The notes under the pieces were generated by a model. The model did no database searches and was not told where the DNA came from. It was given only the letters and a program-made list of their open reading frames with translations. A DNA stretch of 64,000 nucleotides from Puffinus mauretanicus. Its lineage: Eukaryota > Chordata > Aves > Procellariiformes > Procellariidae. Of the stretch, positions 1 through 13,380 are shown piece after piece (position 1 is the stretch's first letter; every line of letters begins with the position of its first letter). The stretch lies in contig JAJKFH010002480.1 in the NCBI GenBank assembly GCA_023333565.1, positions 186,001 to 250,000 on the forward strand, read 5' to 3'. The position numbers and the translations under genes are program-made.

Positions 1-3000
1 AGTTAAGAAGCAAACCTCGTAGTAGGTCCTGTTCCCTGGCAGACTGTAGCCTTCCTATATTATCATGGATGAGTTACAATCCCTGTGTACTTATCTATAA
101 ATGAGGCTTAATATTATTCTCATATCTCACAGAATTGTTTTAAGCACTCACCTCACAGGCACTCACACATTACAGTAATGAAAAGCAGCTTGAGAACTGT
201 AACTGAAGAACAAAAGTGCGTCTAATGAGATCCAGTGACAGGCTGGATCGTCAGAAGTTACATAAGCAGCGCAATAAAGAGATACCAGAAACTATCAGAA
301 GCTACATCTTTCCATAATATCCTTAACATACTTTTACTTACTTTTTCAAAGCAGATGAAATGCAAGGAAAAGATAAACTCATAAATAAAAAAAGCAAAGT
401 AGTGAGAATCACTGCTAACTTTTCTTGATAGATGTCTTTGTCTCTTTTGAACAAACACCGCCCTTTCTTCCAAATGGCCTCAGCCATTCTGAGTTTCAGG
501 GTGCAGTCATTGTAAAGTCAGCTATCTGAGTTCACAGTATGAGAATTACTATCAATAGCAAAACAGTGTAATTGCAAGTTATTAATAGAATCATACCAGT
601 TTCATTATCAAACCCAGCAAAAATCTTTATCAATCTTGTACTGAAAGAACTGCCCAAATTCACTGCTGCTTTAAACAGTTACATCAAGCAAGAATCGAGT
701 TTAATGAGTTCTTAAATGCAAGCCTGTATAAAATGAATCCAAAAAAGATGCCAAGTTCAGGCCTGGCATAACTCCTCTCAGGAGTTACATAAGTCAGGTA
801 AGGCTGAATCTACAATTCATAGTTTCATTTGCAAATGAAAAAGGTCTAATAAATTAGAGATTAAGGTGTCTGATCTTAGACCTGATTTAACACAACAGAG
901 GGATTTGTAACTCTGCCGTGAATTCCAGATATGCAAGCACCATATTGTATAGTTAATGTCGTACAAAGAAAACCAAAATAGTCTTTTGCACATTTGATTA
1001 ACATCTGAAACCTTATCTGTTGGGGTATTCAGATTTTGGAATGAACCACTAATTCCCCACCTTTGGTAGGATATTCAAAAGGTTCATATGGGGAATAACT
1101 CTATAGATGGCAGGTGAGAAATGGCACCTTTTGTAATCAAACCTGTAAGTAAACCAGCTAAACCCTTTCATCTGCAGACAGAAGACTGCTGCTCAGACAG
1201 TTAATGTTGCTTAGACTGTTAATATTACTTAAATCAACATAATCTTTTCTGGACAAATTCAGAAACTATAAATCAGAGCCGAATTCTCTGTTGGATGGGC
1301 ATTTTTATCGAGAGAACTGTTATGAAGGAAATTGCAAGTCTTTGTGTAGCTCCACAGTCACTCTGGTAATCAGGCCACAAAGTTAAAATAATCATTTGGC
1401 ACCTTCGACAGCAGGTATCACTTGGCCATGGAAACAGAACCACCCCTTCTCTCTAGAAATGTTTGCCTCTTAGTAATTGGCTTGGAAAAAAACAGAGGAA
1501 AATGAGACAGAGAGGGGAAACTACATAGCCTCTGCTTGTACCTCCTTTTTGAGTAAAAGGTATCAGTTCCCAGCAATGCAACCTAATACTTTTCGTGAAC
1601 CTTGAACAGTTCCTTCTTCTCCTTCTCCATCTTCACATTTCCAGTAAAAAACACATCCAGTATCTAAAGCCAGTCTGGATTACAAATGCTAGCCATGTAC
1701 TGTTTTAAAAATTAACTGACATTTTTGCAAGGATTCTTTCACTAATGGGGCAATAGCATAATTAACAAAGCTCTTATCTTTTAACAAGAACACCCCAGGT
1801 ACTAAAATATTCTCTAGAAGAGACACAATATTTTTCTCTCCGAAGGACTAAGATTTGTATCTTCCTTTTTATCTTTCAGTCATTGTTCTCACTCATATGA
1901 CAACTATACTCATAGTTCTAAGCTAAGACATAAGTTCTATGCTTTTCAGACCTGAACATATTTATGCTGTGTACATGTCTGACCCTGAAAGATACAGTAC
2001 AGCAAGCACTGTTAGAGTGTGCATTGAAAGAAATGGGTTGATGACTTTACAGCCTGGTTCAAATGTATGATACCCATACAATGCAAAATGCTGAACTTAA
2101 CTCACTCTGCCAGTTCCAAGTTAAAATTTTTTTGGAAAGGCTCACTTTAGGCTAGCCAGCTTTCTGCCAAATCAGGTACTGTCTTGTCTTTCTGCAACTG
2201 GAGTAAGGCAGGTACACAGGCATTAGGCCAGCATAAACTTTGCCCTGCTTTGTTTGACAGAAATCTTTACATGTGCTCACATCAGATCTGAATCAAATTT
2301 TTCCTTCTGGGTGATCCAGTATCACACAGGTCCAGCATGTAAGGACTATGGAACCATTTGAGAGTGCAGCTGCATGGTATTTCAGCTTTGGTGGCAAATC
2401 CAGCTCAAGAAATAATCCAAGTTAAAAGCAGCGCTGCAGTAATATAACCTTTTCAGGATTCAGTTTATGTGTGGTCCGCAAACAGCTGTATCCACACAAA
2501 TGACATCATGCTTCCACATGAAACCAGAGTGTTGCCGTTTATCACCTCTTCCACACCCAGCTGCTTGTTCCTGCCCACATGCAACCCCGTTACTGAGCTG
2601 GCAAAAGTGTTTTTGTGGCCACAGAGCAAACTAAAAATTGCCTAGGGATAAAAAGAAGATTATTTTCTGGCTAGATCAGTTCCCAGCAAGAGTAACTGGG
2701 TACCCATGAAAACGCTTATGTGCAACCAATGTAGGAGTCCAAGTGGGAAAAACAAGCTGGTTGCAGGAAAGACGGACCAAAGCCAGCACCGATCCGTAAC
2801 TTTTCAGTAGTAAAAAACCAGAAAGGTTAGCAATCTGTAGTGCTGAGAGGGGAAAGGTAGGAATGACAGCTGGGTGCAGAAATCAAACCATTTTCATAAT
2901 GGGAAAACAATGTATGGAACCACCTTTTAAGATGCAGTGAATCTACTCTTATTCACATTAAAATAAGCAAGAAATATTATAAGTACAATTATATAAATTA

Positions 3001-4800
3001 TATCAGTGTAAATCTGGTGTTAAATCACCAGGACCATAAGCACTTAGGCAGGAATTTAACTCTTCTCATATGCATAAGCATGTGCTTAAATTTTTGGCAT
3101 GTCAATGGTTGAGTGAATAGAACAATCATGCTAAGAATCCAGGCTGGCTGAAGGATTATCACAATACAGCAAGTTCTCCATAAGAAAACTGCTTTCATCT
3201 AAGCAGCACATGCAAATGACAGAACCGGGCAAAGTTAAGTAAAGATTAATAGCCTGTACGGTGTGTCTGGGATACACGCAGGGCTAGGGCGTGAGTTGTA
3301 ATACTATTTGTCATGGCTATTGCCTTTGCTATATAAAATACTCCCTTTTTCATCAGCTGATCTGTACCCATGTTGTATCACAGCTGAAATTATACATGCA
3401 AGAATGCAAAGAACAAGACAACATCAAAATGCTGAGTAATACTTCTCCCTGAGCTATAGTCCCTAATAACCCTCCAAGTCATTTCTTCTCATGGGGACAA
3501 AGAATATTTTGGTCCAATGAACTCCGTGTCTTGCAGTCAATTACTTTTCTTTCAAGCAATACTATCCATTGTTACATACCATCAAAGAACTACAGGAAGC
3601 TCAGGACAATGAGTAAAGTAAGCATTCCCACACCTTGACATTACGAGTATAGAAATTACATCACATCAAATCTCCTACAAGTCAAGTATGCCATAAGTAT
3701 GTGATCATATTTTTAAGAAACAAAATCCATTCTACTTCCAGAAAAAAGTTATTTACATCATCTGGGTTTGATAAAGCTATAGCTATGGCGAAGTTTTACA
3801 AACTTCAGTGCAGGAAATGCACAGAAGGCTAAGGAGTAGGTAGGAGCCATCCTCAACCAACTCCACCATCTGCATTATTTGTCTCTGCTCCTCTTTCAGT
3901 CAGTGCCTTTCTCCTCAGAGGTTTGTAGGTCTAAATCTCTGGACACAGGTCCACAGAAGAATAGGTCTGTTCAAAACTACCGCTAATTGGAATGGCTTTT
4001 GAAGAACCATTGACTTGGGTCATAGAGACAAACTTACTGAAGGCCATTTGAACCCGCTGACACCACATTTTTCTCCAGCATACACTGCTTCAAGGAAAAA
4101 AGGCATTCAGGTAACTCTCCAGTCAGTTTGAATACCAGACACCTACTTTCATAGCAGCCCAAACTGGATAAACTCAGAAATATTAAGTATAGAGGAGTCA
4201 TGTATCTGTGCTTTCAAACAAGTACAGATAGTTTTGTCAAAGTACCTGGATAGAATATGTTTATGATAAAGTCTAATTTAAAATAGAGCATTAAATTGAT
4301 ATGCTGGTAAAAATCAATTTCTTTTTTTAATATAATTCAAAACCAGTTTATAAATACACAGATGCTAAGGCCCAGGTTTTGATCCTACCAACTGCATAAC
4401 AGCATCATTCCACTTGAATTATTCTTGAGTGCAATCTCAATAATGTCCCATAAGCAAATTTAGGACATATGTGGGCTACTTTTGTGAAGTCAAATCTAGT
4501 TTTTGGGCACGTGCATGCACACATATAATGCACATTAAGTTAATCTAACCTAGCTCAAAACAAATATTAACTGGAAATAAAAATAGTATAAAACATGAAA
4601 CTGTTAGGCAATTCTTTTTTAATATCTATTACAGAAAACAAAATGAAACCAAAACCTGGGGCATTCTGCAGCACTTCCCACAACAACTGCTGCATTCAGC
4701 TGCTCTAAAAATATATCCTAGGGGTCAAAATGTTACATGTACACTAATAAAAGAGCTGACTCTGGGAACTAGCTGAAGAGTAATTAAATCATGGCAGATT
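1..4800. other. Intronic sequence, presumed WWTR1 downstream intron
   Basis: AT-rich DNA with no frame above about 70 codons outside its last edge, no recognised retroelement and no RNA gene that I could identify by eye. It lies on the 3' side of the minus-strand WWTR1 exon, so it is inferred to be intron between that exon and the next one, which is not in the window. Confidence 0.6.
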
Positions 4801-6969
4801 TGCAAGTACTCTTTTGCATTGGTTCCACTGAAAGGCACTGAAATTATTATGAGCAAGCCTCCAGTTAATGTATTAAGTTTTAGGGCTTTTCTATACCAGC
4901 AGTTCACATGTGATGGCATGTGGAATGTGTCCTCTGCAAAACAGCCTGTGCAAATGGTTCTCCATACTTTTGAAAAGCACTGCCCAACACCTTCCTGGGG
5001 GCTACTGAAGCCTGGGCCCTATGAAAAGCAGCATACCTCCATTTTGAAACACTCCCAGAGGATAAATCACAAGGCCAAAGACATCCTATGCACAGAAGAT
5101 GAAGTGCTTGCTCCTTTTCCCCTCAGGCAACAGCCACCCTGCAGCCACTGCCACTTTCCTCAGCACAGTTCTTGGCCCATGTTAGGTGATGTGGACACTA
5201 AAAAACTCCATACAGTTTGTGCACTAGCAAAAATACCCATAGGCAGCAGATAAATCCTTCATATGTCCCTGATTCAAGACAGGAAACATTCATAGAAAGC
5301 ATGACTGTGGAAAACAATATAACTGACACCAAAATGTCTTCCAGTACCAGGGCAAATCTAACTGAAACATCCAGGAAAATGAAGAAAACAGTAACAGCCA
5401 GTAGTGCTGAACAAGTATATCGGCTCCAGCTAAAGGAGCTGTGAAGTAAGAAAGAGACAGGCTGACTGAGAACATAGTCTGCTAAGCACAGGAAGATAGT
5501 GGTGAAAATTCCCAGATTGTACACAACAGTCAGAAGACTGTGAGGAACAGAAACACTTTAAAATTTCTGGTGCCAGAGACACCCTTGGGCATCTCATAGT
5601 GTTGTGTAAACGTAGTGATTGTCGGTACCAGTCATTTTCAGTGAAGAAGTCTGCAATTGCACAAGCAAGTCCAGTACTTCTGATATTAAGCCATCCAAAG
5701 ACACTGTACAGGCTCCTGATTTACCCTAGACAAAAGTTCTTCCTGTTTATGGTAGTAAGAACAGCATCCAGAACTGATATCCTCCAGATAAGCCAGGAGT
5801 GAAATACAGTGAATTTTCCAAGTATTACCTGTATGGTTTGTTCAGAGTGCAGATTAATTACTTACTCAGATCAGTACTAGCTGCATCTAACAGGTGTGGA
5901 TTAGTCCTGTGCTATATCCAGGGCCAGTTTGGGTCTAGAGGTAGCTTTATTACCTGTAGGTGGTGCAAAGCCCACGGTAATAAAACCTTCTGGACCTCGT
6001 GGATAGTATGCAGGCATATCTAAACCATCTTTGCAACGTGCTTCCAGAATCAGGAGTTCTGGAGAGTATAGTACAGAGATGCCAGTGTGTCATCCAACAT
6101 GACCTCCCCAGAGGCACGTAGATGTCATTTGATCCCCAAGTTAAGTCTCCTGGAATCCACAGACTGCAGTGCAGAGGCACCCACTTCATTTTGTGGAAGT
6201 GTTTTATCACCACCTTTGAGACAATCATATCAGACCTGGGCTAGATCTTCACACAGTTTCAGATTTGGGATTCTCTGCATGATGCTCTCAAGATAAAGAG
6301 ATATGACTATACTACCTGAATGCAGACAGGCTTATACTGAAAACTGTCGCTTCCTACATCAACAGCTATTACCTCAGAGAAATTCTGACCCAAGAAAAAC
6401 AGAAGACCTAAAGAAATGTCCAGGTCAAAGAACATAAAGAAAGTCTACCAATGGTAGATGATCTTTCCATGTTCCCTGCAAACCTAGTGGCAGCTGGAAT
6501 ACTTGAGACAAATGATGCACAGAAAGGAAATGCAGTGATGTTACACAGAAAGTCAGAGGCACGGAGACAGGCGCTGGCAGTACTAATGCGAAACCTGCAG
6601 CACTCGTAAGCCTCCTAAATGAACTACTGGTCCAGAAATCCTGCAGTTTGGCAGAGCAGTTAAAGCTACTGAACCATCGATGCTTCAGAAAACCTAATGC
6701 AGTAGTGCTGCACAAACTGCAACCAAAAGCATTTGCCACTGAAGTTCTGACAGACAGGGAAAAGGGTCGTCTTGGTGAACCGAACAATTCCACTAGGAAG
6801 ATAGCTGGCTACATGGCTTTGAGATGTTTGGCAGAAATTTGCATGTGCTGTACAGTGTGTGTGAGTAATCCAAAGCAAATCCAACAATGGGGCTTACTGG
6901 GCATAGGTGGTTCAATATAGTGCAAATGTGCAGTAAGTCCATCCACACTTTTGAAAATTGCAGTCGTCC
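4800..6969 (-). other. Open-frame-rich block beside an antisense LTR; possible decayed retroviral internal region
   Basis: This block holds overlapping open frames of 70-144 codons on both strands, more than the flanking intron. Examples are 4819-5253 (+), 5198-5524 (-), 6425-6793 (-), and a minus-strand frame left open from 6089 down to 5904. None matches a family I can name, and frames shift often. It sits exactly on the 3' side of the antisense LTR at 6970-7614, where the leader and gag of a minus-strand provirus would lie. That position and the frame density suggest a heavily decayed provirus interior. I see no primer binding site, no zinc knuckle and no second LTR at the far end. It could equally be single-copy intron with a chance run of frames. 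Confidence 0.25.
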
Positions 6970-7614
6970 TGCAGTGGCAGATTGGGCCCCCCACAAGCCA
7001 GCAACTAAGCCTCCATGCAAGCAGTCACTCAATTCCTCCCCTGCCAGCAGAATGGGGAAGAGAACTGGAAGAGCAAAAGCGAGAGAAACTTGTGGCTGAG
7101 ATAAAGAGTGAGCAAGCGGCTGTGTGGTGCTTAGTTGCTCGCTAGGGTTAAACCATGACACAGTTGAGGCAAAGCTATGCACACGAGCAAAACAACGTAA
7201 TTTATTCACAAGTTCCCATCAGCAGGCAGATGTTTCCTGGAAAGCAGATACTCAGCACACGTAAGGGTTACTTGGGAAGACAAATGCCGTAACCACGAAC
7301 GTCCTCCCTTCCTCCTCCTTTCCTTGACCTTTTATTACTGAGCATGGCATCATATGGTATGGAATATCCCCTTAGGTAATTCAGATCAGCTGTCTCGGCA
7401 GTGTCACCTCCCAATTTCTTGCGAACCCCCAGCCTACTTACAGTGTGGAGGGGAAACAGTGGGAAAACCAGAAAGCCTTAACGCTCTCCAAGCTCTGCTC
7501 TGGCATAGCCAAAACACTGGTGTGTGTTATCAACACTGTTTTAGTCACAGATCCAAAACACAGCACCATAGGGGCTGCTAAGAAATTAACTCCATCCCTG
7601 CCAAACCCAGCACA
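6970..7614 (-). mobile_element. Endogenous retrovirus LTR, ERVL-like, antisense, with internal inverted duplication
   Basis: Read on the minus strand, this begins TGTGCTGGGTTTGGCAGGGA and runs through the same blocks as the LTR at 45003-45547: a GTGTTTTGGAT block, GTTGATAACAC, TATTCCATACCATATGATG, a TATA-like TAATAAA (7331-7337), a segment with ACTTGGGAAGAC on the plus strand, and a 3' end near TGCAGTGG at 6970. It is about 645 bp against 545 bp for the other copy. Part of the excess is a roughly 55-bp inverted piece at 7105-7160. No matching 5-bp target duplication is visible at the chosen edges, so it may be a solo LTR with decayed ends or the 5' LTR of a decayed minus-strand provirus. Confidence 0.82.
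7105..7160 (+). repeat. Inverted copy of the LTR 3' end inside the antisense LTR
   Basis: On the plus strand this reads GAGCAAGCGGCTGTGTGGTG and continues to GGTTAAACCATGACA, the canonical 3' end of this LTR family (compare GGTTAAACCACGACA at 45533-45547). The surrounding LTR runs in the opposite direction, and its own 3' end lies at 6970-7032. The two copies face each other across about 70 bp and can form a hairpin. The flanking LTR sequence appears to resume directly after it (ACAGTTGAGGCAAAGC). Confidence 0.75.
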
Positions 7615-10600
7615 AAGGCAAGGTGAGTGCATAGCACTTGTATAGTAAACTAAATGCTTCTGTAAAATACTGGACTTTCTGTTCAGATGCAGTACAACTG
7701 ATCTGACGTACTCTTCAGTACCTTTCAGTCAGGATGCTGGAAACTAGTAATTCAAAACCAGTATTAAAAAAATCCTGAAGCTCTACCTGAATTCAAGTCT
7801 GGGTAAAAAAGGAAACCACATCTGGAGGCAACTAGACATACTGTAGCTCCACTGAGCTGGCTTCTCTGCTGAAGAGGAGTTTGCAGATGTTTTCTAATAT
7901 CTCAAACTTTCTGACTGCACAGGGAGACTATGGCAAGGTACATCTGGGAATAAACCAAAATACACTAGCGAGTGATTTGTATTTTTGCTACATAGGAAAA
8001 ATAACTTCATCCCATACCAATCTTATTACAGAAAACATTTTTACACATTGTAAAGTCAAAGAATCTGCTCGTATTGGTCCTGTGCATGCTTCTCCGCATT
8101 TCATGACAGAAAATATGATCGTTTCCTTTCACTGTGGCAAAAAATGTGGAAGTTTCCAATGTATGTAGTCCTGGAATGATGCAATTAAGATTACTCGACC
8201 TTCCACAAAATAAATTAAAATCAAGGTTCAGATTTGCTGGAAACCTTTTTTGTGACCTGTTTTTTGTTGAAAATCATTACATACTTTTACCTAATCTATG
8301 CGTGCAAAAATGACACTGAAGTTTACAAATCTGGACAAATTAAAACACCGCCCTAGATGGGACAATTCCAAAAGTCAGTCTGGATAGAATATCTGATTCT
8401 TGCTATTATCAACCTTCAGTTTATACATCAATTGATAAGGAAGTGTGCTTTTACAGGTAATCACCTGCATCTTTCTAGACATTTTCTTTACAGAATCAAC
8501 ACCATTAAAATCTGTGGTCACATTTGTCTCCCATATAATTGTGCCAATACTTACAATCACTTAAAACAATTTCCCTCTTTTTTCTCTATTCCCCGTGTCC
8601 CCCCATATTTTCTATGCACAATACTGTATGTAATGTCAGGTAAGTTTTATCCTGCAACGCTATCTACTTGGGCAAAAACCAGCATCCAGGCAGAACTCGT
8701 ATCTCCTCAAAAGAAATGTGGAAAAGTATGATGACATAGTTATTACAGGACCAAGACTTCTCACTGCTTTTGCATTTTCCACTGTGTGAGTTCTTCAAAC
8801 AAGAAGAAAAAAAAATTGAATAAACAGTAAGTTGGTTTTCTTAAGGGTAGAGCTACAATGATATGCATGGGGAAAACAGAAAAATATAGTACCTGCAATA
8901 CCTTTAAGCATGTTTAATATGTCTGATATTATCTAGATTTCAATTAATAGTGAATCTCTAAATATACTAGTTGGAATGAAAAGAATCCCAATGATGGAAA
9001 AATTACCCCTGTGGAATATACACAAGCTTAGTTTGAGCAAAGTTTTCTACCTAACTGCTTTTCCTGGAACTAGTCAACTGAACCAGAGCTGAACTCCTGT
9101 ACTGAACAGTTCAGTAATGCTGTTTTTGAATATAGCTGATAACTCTTCGTCACTAAAGGTTTTAATGAGCCTAGTGAAGTCAAAGGGAAGTCTTCTGTCA
9201 ACTCCAGTGAGCAACTTAACAATACAGTGACATTCTACAAATCTCTGTTCCTTATGATATAATCATATGATGCATTTGATGTGCTTTACACAATTTTATT
9301 AATGACTGCTATTATTTATATTTGAATTCTGAATTTGTATTTGAATGCTATGAGGAACATAATGGAATTTGGGTGAAAAAAACAAAAACCTGCAGTTTGT
9401 GCTCCAACTAGACTACAATATGAATACTGATTTCAGTACAATGACGCTCATCTAATAAATCAGTGACACTTTAACAACGCTTTTCAGCCTGTCATCTGGG
9501 GAGCCTTAGGACTTCTGGACTGCTTTTGGGAGGTCAAAAGGTAACTAAGGAAAATCAGCTGGTCTTCAGTAAGCTTAAATTCAGTAGGCAGGGTTTGGTA
9601 CTCCCAGTATAACATTTCTTAAGATTCTGCAAACAAAGGAAAAATATAAAAAGCTCACATCTACCACTCTATGGTAAAGGAGACTGGATATAACATAGCA
9701 GGTCAAAAGTATTCACCATTCTAGCAGACAGACTCAGGGTGGCCTTGAATTCAGTTCTCTTGGGGAAAAACAAGTTTATTTTGCAAAATGAAGTAAGCCT
9801 CTTCAATAAACAGCCATTACACAATTTTCCAGCTCAAATGAAAACAAGTAAAAACATGGAGCTAAGTTCCAAACCTGGAGTACGTGGCCACAGTTTCATT
9901 GCAGTCCATGGAATTACAACTATTTAGTTCACATCTCAAGTTAGACCTATGCACTTTTCCTTTTCCAGTTAGATGAAAGATGAAAAATTTTTTTATTGCA
10001 TTTGTTTGCTTTGAAATAAATGATGATATTCTAGTGAATTAGGTTTTCTGACATTGTAGGAGACTTTTCTGTTGATGACTGCTAGATATATACTAAGCAA
10101 GGATTATTTTGTGGGCAAGAGACTCTGCAAGTTACGGAAGCCAAAACATGCCAGTGTAAACTGTTTCTGACATATGCGTTGAACCCATTGTACCAACTTT
10201 CATTATTTTAGTGTCAGAAGTGTCTGAATCAGTGGATTTTTTTCTCTACTCTGTTCATAGGCAGCCCAGAGCCTAATTCATAAGAACTGGCCAGCGTCAG
10301 GTGTCACGCAACACAGTTTGATGAAAAACAAATGTCTATAGAGGTTAAAAAAAAAAAAAACAAAAAAACCCGAACCCAGCCATATTATAGTTTTGACTTA
10401 GTCACGACATTATGAAGAAAAAAAGACTAGGCTGCCCTCCTTTTCTCTCTCCGCTTCCGCCAACAAAGAACTGCTTGTTTCACTTATTTCCCAGAAACAG
10501 CATTAGCCTTCCAACAAGGTCAGCAAAAAATGCTGCTTTTCAGTTCTGGTGCATTTTGTTCCAAAAGTCTGTAAAGTATTAAACCAAAAAATTGTGCTAT

Positions 10601-11789
10601 CCCAGTGCACAGAGACTCCTTTATTCAGATTTCTGGGCTGAAAATAGCTATACAGAAATTTCTCAACAGTTTCAACTGTTATGTTAAGTTCTGTGATACT
10701 CAGAATTAACTAATCTTTCCTGTCTTCAATGATTCAAGTTTAAAAAAAAACCAAATGAACAACGTGCAGGTGCAGCATCAAAGCTATGATTTAGCAGGAA
10801 GTTATTTAAAAGATTAGAGAATTACTCTGTAAGCACTTTTAACAATAAATCAGTAACAACAAATAATGGTGGGGGCTGCTTGACTGGAGAGACAGCTTTA
10901 ATGCTAATGACCAATTACTGATGACCATTATTATTTAAAGTATTTATTAAATACGTTATTTTTACTTTTGTTTCATGCAATCTTCAGCTTTTGCATTTCA
11001 TTCACTTTGAAACTATGAAAATGACAGTCCATTCTTGCACTGGCACACATTTGGATTACTAACCTTGAAGGGAAATGCTTACACCAACAGGAACATCTTC
11101 GTGTTAAAATTAAAAATTACTAGATTTTGAAACAATACCAATGTCTCTTTTGAACACATCAACCTTTATTTTAGATTTACTAGATAGTCAGTTGCTGGTT
11201 TAAAGGTGTGTGTCCTTTGAGAGATCTGAATTTAATTTACCTGATACTGAAGTTAATCCCTATTAGTCTCTGGAACTATTAGCCACTGTCCTTAAAGCAT
11301 AAATAAATTACTTAATTTGAAATCTGCCTGATAAATTACTTCTCAGAGGTTTTAACTGCAAACAACAAAAAAACCACCAAGACCCCAAAAATGTTCTTTT
11401 CCAGAGCTGTCATAAAACTCTCATTCCCACAGAATGTGCAAGTTTACAATGCTCTCCTATAAGTATTATTTCATTAACCAGAAGCAGGTGCCAAAAGTAT
11501 TCCCATTGACCACAACTGAATTGTGTCCGCTTCTTTCAGGATATCCAGTAATCAAAAATGACCTGGAACAGGGAGCCTTTCCACTGTGCAGGTGGTGGCA
11601 GGGTATGGGCTACACCAAGGGAAAAACATGTTCCTCTCAACATTATATATTTGTGGCCGAATTTCCAGCCAATGCAAACCAAGCCTTACAAAATCTAGAC
11701 CATTTAATGTATGTTAGTTATCACTAAAATACATACCAGCTGTTTTTAAACACTTTGAGAGTTTTGCGTTCTTATCTCCAGAGACTCAC
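7615..11789. other. Intronic sequence without recognised elements
   Basis: AT-rich, with short frames only (largest 124 codons at 8357-8731, no recognisable domain). Contains short A-rich tracts near 8805 and 10347. No LINE, LTR or structural RNA was recognised. Confidence 0.55.
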
Positions 11790-11945
11790 TTTGACACAGT
11801 AACCAAAACTGCATTTTATCATCCTCAAACAATAGTAGCTACACCTCTTTTATCGTGGCAGGATATGGAAACTTTGGCTCATGTGTTTATTGCTCCTAGA
11901 CGGGATTATTGCATTGTTTTATTGGCTGGATTTCCTGGCTGGTTA
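11790..11945 (+). mobile_element. Relic of an L2-like LINE reverse transcriptase C-terminal region
   Basis: The frame around 11853-11945 reads LSWQDMETLAHVFIAPRRDY followed by CIVLLAGFP. This resembles the conserved post-catalytic segment of L2-type non-LTR reverse transcriptases, where an (S)RLDYCNxLLAGLP motif follows an ETL-HAF-S stretch. Sequence on either side does not extend the match clearly, and an open frame continues to 12056 without further similarity. Such ancient L2-like remnants are expected in bird genomes. The call rests on one motif of about 30 residues. Confidence 0.45.
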
Positions 11946-12677
11946 AAAAAAATGAAAGCAGAGGCAAAGTGCCATAACCCGTTACCGTTCGCAGAACAGC
12001 TGAAAGCTATTGGATTCATGGATGAATTTCTACAACACAAACAGTTGTCAGTGTGAGAGGCTCTCCACGTTAAATTCTATTGTGTAATACATGATGTCTT
12101 TCCCCTTAGAGAACCAGTGTATTTAATAGTTAAAATTATCCTGCTTGTATCACTTGGGTCATGCCTGCTGGTGGATCTTGATAAGAGTAAGCTTCTAAGG
12201 TAAGGAGCTTTCTCTTCTTTGGTAGGGAAAAAAAAAGTAATAATCAAACAGTTCTTCATCTGGAGTTTGACACAATAAGCTAATATGGTTGAACTCTCAG
12301 GATCAATGCATATACTGACCCTAAACAAATTAACATTGGGCTTTCCACTGTTTTATGCCTGAACTGCTGGATGTATAAAATGGACATAAATATTACCAGC
12401 TTCTACCACAGATGTGCCATGATGTTGTATTTTTCTTATACTCTATATTTACACACGATCCGATCAGGTGAAAGTGCAGGTGTCAAGTGCAACCAAAAGT
12501 ATATGTAGCACCCTTCTCCCTCTGCTAGAAATTGTTCTCTATTCTTAAGTGTGTATTACGCGTTCCAAAACTCCACCACCCAGTGCTGATGATACAACAC
12601 CCATTTTCTTTACGGTGCCAGTCTCCAACCTGATGAAAACATGAGAATTGCACCAGGACCCTCTAATCTGTCACAAA

Positions 12678-12806
12678 GGTTTTCAAGACCTGATTGCATA
12701 AAGCCCTGAGCAACCTGGTCTGATCTCATAGCTGACTCTCCTTTGACCAGGAGGTTGGGTTAGAGATCTCCCAAGGCCTCTTTCCACCTTAGTTATTCTG
12801 TGATGG
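12678..12806 (+). mobile_element. CR1 LINE 3'-end fragment
   Basis: Contains the typical CR1 3' terminal series on the plus strand: CAAGACCTGATTGCATAAAG, then AGCAACCTGGTCTGATC, AGGTTGGGTTAGAGATCTCC and TTATTCTGTGATGG at the end. Strongly 5'-truncated, as most bird CR1 copies are. No coding potential. Confidence 0.85.
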
Positions 12807-13326
12807 TTACAACCTTAAATTTTGCAAAGCCCCAACCCTCAGCCATACGTGGAAACTCATCTAGCTTCTTTCCTTATCTCAGAATAGGCATCCTTACCTT
12901 TGCAAGCTCATAACATTATTACTTACCTTCTAGCAGCTGCCACTCAATTCAGTACATCTGAATGAGTTCAAAATTTCTCGTAATACCTCTTTGAGGATGC
13001 CACTAGCAGGTAACTGATAAAAAACCAGCAGCACAGAGATGAATTAAAACAATCTGCTCCAGATACAGATAGAGTACTGGAACACTGGAAACCTCAGGAA
13101 TTGTAACGTTAAGTATCTTTATGATTTTTTTTCCTGCAAACATACATATTAATGAATTCATCCTGACAGAACCTGAAAGTACATATAGTTATGAGGTATT
13201 ATGTCCGTGTTCAGAATTAGGAGTGATCCGGGTACATTTTCTGAAGGCAAGATTAGCTGGGCCAATAGACACTACGCACTAAGATAATAATTTACAAGTT
13301 ACGCAATTATCAAGTTATCAACCATC

Positions 13327-13380
13327 ATCATAGAACAGCCCAGGTTGGAAGGCACCTCGAAAGATCATCTCGTCCCAACT
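13327..13380 (-). mobile_element. Very short CR1 3'-end fragment, antisense
   Basis: The plus strand reads TCATAGAACAGCCCAGGTTG then GAAGGCACCTCGAAAGATCA. This is the reverse complement of the CR1 3' end (GATGATCTTT...CCTTCCAACC...TTCTATGA). Only about 55 bp remain. Confidence 0.75.

Noticed and set aside
4819..5253. 144-codon open frame on the plus strand
   Set aside because: No recognisable domain, no splice signals and overlapping equally long frames on the other strand. Treated only as part of the open-frame-rich block.
5198..5524. 108-codon minus-strand frame rich in hydrophobic residues
   Set aside because: The membrane-like look can come from T-rich composition, and no family match or start context supports a gene.
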